Source of the DNA: an uncultured Candidatus Melainabacteria bacterium
GTDB taxonomy: Bacteria > Cyanobacteriota > Vampirovibrionia > Gastranaerophilales > Gastranaerophilaceae
Assembly (NCBI GenBank): GCA_934692295.1
Contig: CAKUTL010000031.1
Coordinates: 1-17,785 of the forward strand
Reading direction: 5' to 3'
Length of the DNA stretch: 17,785 nucleotides
Part shown: positions 13,648-17,785 of the stretch, piece after piece
How the letters are laid out: each line of letters starts with the position of its first letter
How positions within the stretch are numbered: the stretch's first letter is position 1
Translations under genes and position numbers: made by a program
Notes under the pieces: model-generated
The model's input: the letters and a program-made list of their open reading frames with translations, nothing else
Told to the model about the DNA's origin: nothing
Databases searched by the model: none

Positions 13648-15429
13648 ATGATTAAAACAAAGTTTAAAGACCACGAATGTGGAAAACTTAGCCTTAACAA
13701 TATTGATGAACACATCACTTTGTCTGGCTGGGTTTCTTGCATAAGAGATTTAGGTGGTATTTTGTTCGTTGAATTGAGAGATAGAAGCGGATTTTTCCAA
13801 ATCGTTGCAAACCCTCAAATCAACCCTGAAATTCACAAAGTATTAGAACACGTAAGATCAGAATACGTTATTAAAGTTTCTGGTAAAGTTTCTAAAAGAC
13901 CTCCTGAAACATATAATGAAAAATATCCAACTGGACAAGTTGAAATGTACCCAGAAAAAATTGAAGTATTGTCAACATCCAAAGTTTTACCTTTTGTATT
14001 AGATGACGATAATGTTTCAGAAGATATTAGACTAAAATACAGATACTTAGACCTTAGACGTGAACAAATGTTATCAAAACTTGTTATGCGTCATAACATT
14101 GTACAAGCAATTAGAAATTACTTAAATAATCTTGATTTCTTGGAAGTTGAAACTCCAATTCTTATCAAGACTACTCCAGAAGGTGCTAGAGATTACCTTG
14201 TACCGTCTCGTGTTCAGGAAGGTAAATTCTATGCCCTACCTCAATCACCACAAATCTTCAAACAATTGTTGATGGTTGGCGGTATTGAAAGATACTATCA
14301 GATTGCAAAATGCTTCAGAGATGAAGACTTAAGAGCAGATAGACAACCTGAATTTACTCAAGTTGATATGGAAATGTCTTTCGTTGAACAACAAGACGTA
14401 ATCAGAGTTGTTGAAGGTTTAATCGTTGATGCTTTCAAAGCTGCTGGAGTTGAAGTTAAACCTCCATTTATTCAAATGCCTTGGCAAGAAGCAATGGACA
14501 GATATGGTTCTGATAAACCAGATACAAGATTTGGTTTAGAATTGTTTGATATTGGCGATATTATTATGCAATCTGAATTCAAAATTGTTAAAGATACTCT
14601 TGAAAATGGTGGTATCGTTCGTGGTATCAGAATTCCAGGAGGAGCTAAATATTCAAGAAAAGAAATCGATGATATCACTAAATTGGCAGTATCATTCGGA
14701 GCTAAAGCTCTTGCAAACATTATCTATAACGAAGATGGAACAGCTAAATCTCCTGTATTGAAATTTGTAACAGAAGAACAAGCTAAACAAATTCAAGAAA
14801 GAGCTGGAGCTCAAGCTGGAGATATAATCTTCTTTGTAGCTGATAAACCAAAATTAGTTTATGACGTTATGGGTAGATTAAGATTACACTTCGGAAAATC
14901 ATTGAACTTAATTGACGAAGCTAAACATAACCTATTATGGATTGTTGACTTCCCAATGTTTGAATGGAGCGATGAAGAAGGCAGATATATGGCAATGCAC
15001 CACCCATTCACATCTCCTAACCTTGAAGATTTAGACAAATTAGATTCTGGAGATTTGGGCAATGTTAAATCTATCGCTTATGACATCGTTTATAACGGAA
15101 CAGAATTAGGCGGAGGTTCTGTAAGAATCCACTCTTCTGAAGTTCAAAAGAAAATCTTCAAAGCTTTAGGATTAACAGAAGAAGAAGCTCAAGAAAAATT
15201 CGGATTTATGGTTAACGCACTTCAATACGGTACTCCACCTCACGCAGGTTTGGCTATCGGCTTGGATAGATTAGTTGCATTACTTGCAAGAACAGATTCT
15301 ATCCGTGACGTTATCGCATTTCCTAAGAATGCAGGTGCAAAAGACTTGATGAGTGATGCTCCAGGAGTTGCTTCATTGCAACAGTTGAGAGAATTGCATA
15401 TCAAAAGTACTGTAACTCCAAAACAATAA
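13648..15429 (+). CDS. aspS: Aspartate--tRNA ligase, bacterial type
   Basis: Charges tRNA-Asp with aspartate in the cytoplasm. The 593 residues fit the bacterial class IIb enzyme with an inserted GAD domain. Visible parts are an OB-fold anticodon-binding domain (about 1-110, GWVSCIRDLGGILFVELRDRSG), KYRYLDLRR (130-138), the ATP-binding motif 2 FRDEDLRADRQPEFTQVD (223-240), the GAD insert (about 290-420), and motif 3 GLAIGLDR (534-541) followed by AFPKNAGAKDLM. After RD in the anticodon domain the residue is Leu35, as in E. coli AspRS, where non-discriminating enzymes often have His; this hints at a discriminating enzyme, but one residue is not proof. The ATG has AAAGGA and AGAGAAG upstream. 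It is monocistronic between two terminators. Confidence 0.97.
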   Translation: MIKTKFKDHECGKLSLNNIDEHITLSGWVSCIRDLGGILFVELRDRSGFFQIVANPQINPEIHKVLEHVRSEYVIKVSGKVSKRPPETYNEKYPTGQVEMYPEKIEVLSTSKVLPFVLDDDNVSEDIRLKYRYLDLRREQMLSKLVMRHNIVQAIRNYLNNLDFLEVETPILIKTTPEGARDYLVPSRVQEGKFYALPQSPQIFKQLLMVGGIERYYQIAKCFRDEDLRADRQPEFTQVDMEMSFVEQQDVIRVVEGLIVDAFKAAGVEVKPPFIQMPWQEAMDRYGSDKPDTRFGLELFDIGDIIMQSEFKIVKDTLENGGIVRGIRIPGGAKYSRKEIDDITKLAVSFGAKALANIIYNEDGTAKSPVLKFVTEEQAKQIQERAGAQAGDIIFFVADKPKLVYDVMGRLRLHFGKSLNLIDEAKHNLLWIVDFPMFEWSDEEGRYMAMHHPFTSPNLEDLDKLDSGDLGNVKSIAYDIVYNGTELGGGSVRIHSSEVQKKIFKALGLTEEEAQEKFGFMVNALQYGTPPHAGLAIGLDRLVALLARTDSIRDVIAFPKNAGAKDLMSDAPGVASLQQLRELHIKSTVTPKQ

Positions 15430-15450
15430 GAATTGCAAATTTGAAAAGTA

Positions 15451-15487
15451 AAAAATACCACAACCAAACGGCTGTGGTATTTTTTTT
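15451..15487. terminator. Bidirectional terminator between aspS and the 68-aa gene
   Basis: AAAAATACCACA (15451-15462) and TGTGGTATTTTT (15473-15484) form a 12-bp perfect stem with a 10-base loop in which CC/GG may also pair. T runs follow on both strands, so it can end aspS from the left and the convergent small gene from the right. Confidence 0.9.
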
Positions 15488-15516
15488 ATAACAATTTTAA
15501 TGTAAATTTTACTCGT

Positions 15517-15723
15517 TTAATTTTTCACAAATTCGACATGATACCCAATAATATCAAGCAATTCGCTTGTTTCTTCCAGCGTTATACTCTTACGCAACAA
15601 CTTTCCGGAAAGACCATTGACCGTATATTTTCGACCAGTTTTCTCGGTCATAAGTTCTGCCATTTTGGTCAATGTAATTGCCTCTTTTCCTAATATATAC
15701 TTTAGTTCATTTCTTACGTCCAT
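15517..15723 (-). CDS. Small 68-aa protein of the widespread LLM-ending/HTH-like type
   Basis: The chain is all helical in appearance, with TLTKMAELMTEKTGRKYTVNGLSGKLLRKSI resembling a compact helix-turn-helix: a first helix, then a recognition-like segment NGLSGKLLR (about 36-44), then helix LEETSELLDIIGYHVEF. Very similar short proteins occur in many Firmicutes and gut bacteria without known function. I infer a DNA-binding or regulatory role at most. The ATG at 15723 lacks a clear ribosome binding site, and a TATAAT lies only about 10 bases upstream on the minus strand, so the transcript may be nearly leaderless. It is divergent from prepilin 3 and shares its control region, so it is a candidate regulator of that gene. 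Confidence 0.75.
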   Translation of the reverse strand: MDVRNELKYILGKEAITLTKMAELMTEKTGRKYTVNGLSGKLLRKSITLEETSELLDIIGYHVEFVKN

Positions 15724-15741
15724 TTATTAATTATATAAAAC

Positions 15742-15770
15742 TTGACAGATTTTATAAATCCAAATATAAT
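15742..15770 (+). promoter_or_regulatory. Perfect consensus sigma-70 promoter for prepilin 3
   Basis: TTGACA (15742-15747), 17 bases, TATAAT (15765-15770): both hexamers and the spacing are exact consensus. Transcription should begin near 15777, giving a leader of about 60 bases before the ATG at 15838. Strong constitutive transcription is expected unless something represses it; the divergent 68-aa gene begins 19 bases upstream. Confidence 0.85.
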
Positions 15771-15837
15771 TTTCATGATATATAACGATTTTTCTTTATA
15801 TGTTAAGAATTGTATTAAATTATTAAGAGGATATAAG

Positions 15838-16524
15838 ATGAGAAAAGCAGGTTTTACTCTTGCAGAGGTCTTAATTACACTTGGAATAATTGGTGTTGTT
15901 GCAGCAATGACCATACCAACGTTAATGCTGAATATCAAAGCCGCAAAACTTAAAAGCCAATTTAGAAAAGCACATTCAACATTACTTCAAGCATATAGAT
16001 TAATGTTAGCAGATGAGGTTTCAACAGACCCAAGAGATTACACCGACTCAATAACATTCTACAGAACATATATAAGATACTTTAAAGGAGCAACAAACTG
16101 TGGAGCATCAGTGAATAGTAGCACCGTAAAGAGTGTATTACCCTGCTATAATACATCTGATAGAAAAGGATACAAAACACTTAATACAAAAGTTAAAGCA
16201 TATGAAGGAAGATTTGATGATGGACAAATTGCATTGCCAGATGGTTCATTAATTCTTATAGAAAATTATGGTCAAAGATTGTGGGTATCAGTAGATATAA
16301 ACGGCTATAACAACAAACCAAACATCTGGGGTGTAGACCTATTTACATTTGAGGTTCTTGACAGCGGACTTACAGCAATGGGAAGTAGGGAAAGTACTTA
16401 TAATGATACCGACAAATATTGCAACAAAAATAAAACTGATGAATCAAACGGTATTGCCTGTGCCAAAAAAGCAATCGATGACCCAGACTACTTCAAAAAA
16501 GTTGTCAAAGATTTGAAGTTATAA
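15838..16524 (+). CDS. Type IV pilin-like (prepilin) protein, locus 3, with short standard leader
   Basis: Pseudopilin or minor pilin of 228 residues. The leader is only MRKAG, cut before F6 of FTLAEVLITLGIIGVVAAMTIP, with the canonical Gly at -1 and Glu at mature position 5. The hydrophobic helix is followed by KAAKLKSQFRKAHSTLLQAYRL, then a globular domain with four or more cysteines and the DINGYNNKPN segment typical of this pilin group. I place the start at 15838 because AAGAGG lies 8 bases before it and the signature begins at once; longer in-frame extensions upstream would run through the promoter. Unlike the other two prepilins it has no G tract and no repeats. Its end overlaps the convergent zinc-ribbon gene by 6 bases. 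Confidence 0.9.
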   Translation: MRKAGFTLAEVLITLGIIGVVAAMTIPTLMLNIKAAKLKSQFRKAHSTLLQAYRLMLADEVSTDPRDYTDSITFYRTYIRYFKGATNCGASVNSSTVKSVLPCYNTSDRKGYKTLNTKVKAYEGRFDDGQIALPDGSLILIENYGQRLWVSVDINGYNNKPNIWGVDLFTFEVLDSGLTAMGSRESTYNDTDKYCNKNKTDESNGIACAKKAIDDPDYFKKVVKDLKL

Positions 16525-16806
16525 CTTTTTTCGAATAAACCTATGAGCTTCTATTACATCATCATAAGAAATTGGAGGAGGTCCTTCAATTATCTCTAAA
16601 GGTTCGTGGTGCTTAGCTTTTCGACTATAATTAAAGACAATTTCACCAAAATCTTTTCCACATTTTTCGCATGATAAACGACAGAGCAAAATATCGCAAT
16701 CCCTTTCCAAAATTTTTATAGAACTTTTAGTAAATTCATTTTTACAACGGGAACAGCAAAGCCCCGAAAATAGCGTATTTATATCCTTTTGTGTAAATTC
16801 TTTCAT
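16519..16806 (-). CDS. Small zinc-ribbon-like hypothetical protein, 95 aa
   Basis: The two knuckles C18xxC21 (CCSRCKNEF) and C46xxC49 (CEKCGKDF) have the spacing of a zinc ribbon. Further cysteines at 17, 37 and 42 are not obviously ligands. The C-terminal part ends PPPISYDDVIEAHRFIRKKL, an ISYDDV...AH helix that I associate with small proteins of unknown function in related genomes. It is cytoplasmic, with no signal or membrane segment. The ATG at 16806 is preceded by TTGAG, a weak ribosome binding site. It is convergent with prepilin 3, with stop codons overlapping. It could be a nucleic-acid-binding or regulatory adaptor; function unknown. Confidence 0.75.
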   Translation of the reverse strand: MKEFTQKDINTLFSGLCCSRCKNEFTKSSIKILERDCDILLCRLSCEKCGKDFGEIVFNYSRKAKHHEPLEIIEGPPPISYDDVIEAHRFIRKKL

Positions 16807-16914
16807 CTCAATTATTTATATTAAGTTATGTAAACTTTTCCTATATTTGTACTATTAATTGTTATTCTACCGCAAAAAGTGGGATTAATATATATGTAAC
16901 CAAAGGAGGTTATC

Positions 16915-17007
16915 ATGGCAATTAATCTTATTTTATTCGGTTTCATCGTTTACACAGCATTAATTGTAGTTCCAAGCATCTGGGAAGAGCTAACTGCTGA
17001 AGGATAA
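16915..17007 (+). CDS. 30-aa single-pass membrane miniprotein
   Basis: Reads MAINLILFGFIVYTAL then IVVPSIWEELTAEG and stops. Residues 3-20 form one hydrophobic helix, followed by a short acidic amphipathic end (WEELTAEG), suggesting insertion with the C-terminus in the cytoplasm or as a subunit of a membrane complex. The ribosome binding site AAAGGAGGT (16903-16911), fully complementary to the 16S tail, stands a few bases before the ATG, the best in the window. This is strong evidence of translation despite the size. Size and shape recall small subunits of respiratory or photosynthetic complexes and type I toxins, but I see no sequence match to any. I found no clear promoter in the preceding 108 bases. 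Confidence 0.7.
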   Translation: MAINLILFGFIVYTALIVVPSIWEELTAEG

Positions 17008-17078
17008 ACCCTAAAATTTAATTTTCCTAAGCGTTTTTGACAACGAAGTGTGTATGGTTTGTTTTTAGTGTTTAATGT

Positions 17079-17130
17079 ACGTTTAATAATTTAAGCGTTA
17101 GTTTGTTGTGCTAAAAATTATTAAAAACGT
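17079..17130. repeat. Imperfect long hairpin upstream of mnmG
   Basis: TTTAATAATTT (17082-17092) pairs perfectly with AAATTATTAAA (17115-17125); ACG/CGT extends it outward past a two-base bulge, and AGC/GCT can pair within the loop. No T run follows on the plus strand, so it is not a typical terminator for the 30-aa gene. It may be an operator or a transcript structure. The remaining 17008-17186 gap shows a lone TTGACA (17037-17042) without a matching -10. Confidence 0.45.
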
Positions 17131-17174
17131 AACAGCAAAAATCTAAAAATGAGGCAATCAGGGTTTGTTTGCTT

Positions 17175-17180
17175 TATAAT
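17175..17180 (+). promoter_or_regulatory. TATAAT immediately before mnmG (possible leaderless start)
   Basis: A consensus -10 ends 6 bases before the mnmG ATG at 17187, so transcription would begin at or next to the start codon. No ribosome binding site is present between them. No convincing -35 is seen 16-18 bases upstream. Confidence 0.4.
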
Positions 17181-17186
17181 ATTTCT

Positions 17187-17785
17187 ATGGATTACTTAAA
17201 AAACAAATTCGATATAATCGTTGTAGGTGCAGGACACGCTGGTTGCGAAGCTGCTATGGCTTGTTCTAGACTGGGAATGAAAGTGTTATTATGTACACTT
17301 AATCTCGATAACATTGCATTACAACCCTGTAACCCCGCAGTAGGAGGCCCTGCAAAATCTACGTTAGTTCGTGAAATTGACGCTTTAGGTGGTGTTATGG
17401 GTGAAGTTACCGACGCCACATATTTGCAAATGAAGGTTCTTAACTCATCTAAAGGACCTGCAGTTAGGGCATTACGAGCTCAATCTGACAAGGCGGAATA
17501 TTCTCGTTATATGAGAAACTTAATCGAAGGTAACGAAAATATCTACCTAAAGCAATGTTGTATCACAGAACTAAAAGTAGAAAATGGCAAAATCGTTGGA
17601 GCTGTTGACGAATTTGGTATTGAGTATTCCACTAAAGCTGTTGTCCTAACAACCGGTACATCCCTTGAAGGTCGCATTTTTGTAGGTTTGCGTTCTTATA
17701 GTGCAGGAAGACTCGGAGAAAAAGCTGCAATTGGATTATCTGATTCATTACATAAACTTGGAATTGAAACAAAAAAATTAAAAAC
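17187..17785 (+). CDS. mnmG: MnmG (GidA) tRNA wobble-uridine modification enzyme, N-terminal part, cut by window edge
   Basis: FAD-dependent partner of MnmE that builds carboxymethylaminomethyl-uridine at the tRNA wobble position. The first 199 codons are visible and the frame runs off the end. Residues 8-24 hold the dinucleotide-binding FDIIVVGAGHAGCEAA, followed by CNPAVGGPAKSTLVREIDALGG (about 48-69), LNSSKGPAVRALRAQSDK (about 85-102) and TTGTSLEGRIFVGLRSYSAGRLGE (about 155-178), all hallmarks of MnmG. The ATG at 17187 matches the family's N-terminus. A TTG in frame at 17169 is a less likely start. No Shine-Dalgarno precedes the ATG. Confidence 0.95.
   Translation, partial: MDYLKNKFDIIVVGAGHAGCEAAMACSRLGMKVLLCTLNLDNIALQPCNPAVGGPAKSTLVREIDALGGVMGEVTDATYLQMKVLNSSKGPAVRALRAQSDKAEYSRYMRNLIEGNENIYLKQCCITELKVENGKIVGAVDEFGIEYSTKAVVLTTGTSLEGRIFVGLRSYSAGRLGEKAAIGLSDSLHKLGIETKKLK

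Noticed and set aside
14472..14720. Open frames antisense to aspS (and similar ones antisense to the AsmA-like, cca and rqcH genes)
   Set aside because: They overlap strongly recognised genes, lack ribosome binding sites and have no protein-like features.
16650..17186. Replication origin beside mnmG (gidA)
   Set aside because: mnmG is often near oriC, but only one approximate DnaA box (TTTTCCACA near 16657) is seen and no cluster or dnaA gene is present.

Overview
The window is AT-rich, gene-dense bacterial DNA using the standard code. I infer a non-photosynthetic cyanobacterial relative of the Vampirovibrionia/Gastranaerophilales (Melainabacteria) type. The basis is the near-invariant prepilin signature FTLAEVLITLGIIGVVAA in three unlinked pilin-like genes, a NIF-type NifU/NifS pair used as housekeeping Fe-S machinery, and small hypothetical proteins typical of such genomes. 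This assignment comes from memory of the families, not from a search.

Layout. 1-2220: nifU-nifS, a tight Fe-S assembly operon with its own promoter and an AT palindrome upstream. 2221-3353: a long two-armed hairpin that buries a Shine-Dalgarno site, then a secreted or tail-anchored repeat protein. 3354-13136: a long minus-strand run of rqcH, prepilin 2, rsmE, cca, an AsmA-like giant and prepilin 1. 13137-15487: a small hypothetical gene with a strong terminator, then aspS with its own promoter and a bidirectional terminator. 15517-16806: a 68-residue small protein (minus), prepilin 3 behind a perfect TTGACA-17-TATAAT promoter (plus), and a zinc-ribbon protein (minus). 16807-17785: a 30-residue single-membrane-helix protein with an ideal ribosome binding site, an intergenic hairpin, and the start of mnmG, cut by the window edge.

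Most genes are housekeeping: Fe-S clusters, tRNA charging, CCA ends and wobble modification, rRNA methylation, ribosome rescue and envelope lipid handling. The unusual part is the pair of prepilin loci (3354-4413 and 10387-11510). Each has a well-formed ribosome binding site and ATG, followed within about ten codons by a G9 tract (minus strand), in a 110-bp block almost identical between the two loci. As sequenced, both tracts put the ATG out of frame with the pilin. One G fewer at locus 1, or one more at locus 2, would open a continuous frame that runs through a mosaic of dispersed palindromic repeats into the pilin. Neither pilin has a convincing internal ribosome binding site, whereas prepilin 3, which lacks the block, has a normal short leader and its own site. 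The best reading is a family of slipped-strand, phase-variable pilins whose on/off switch lies in a disposable leader. This is inferred from sequence and needs population read data.
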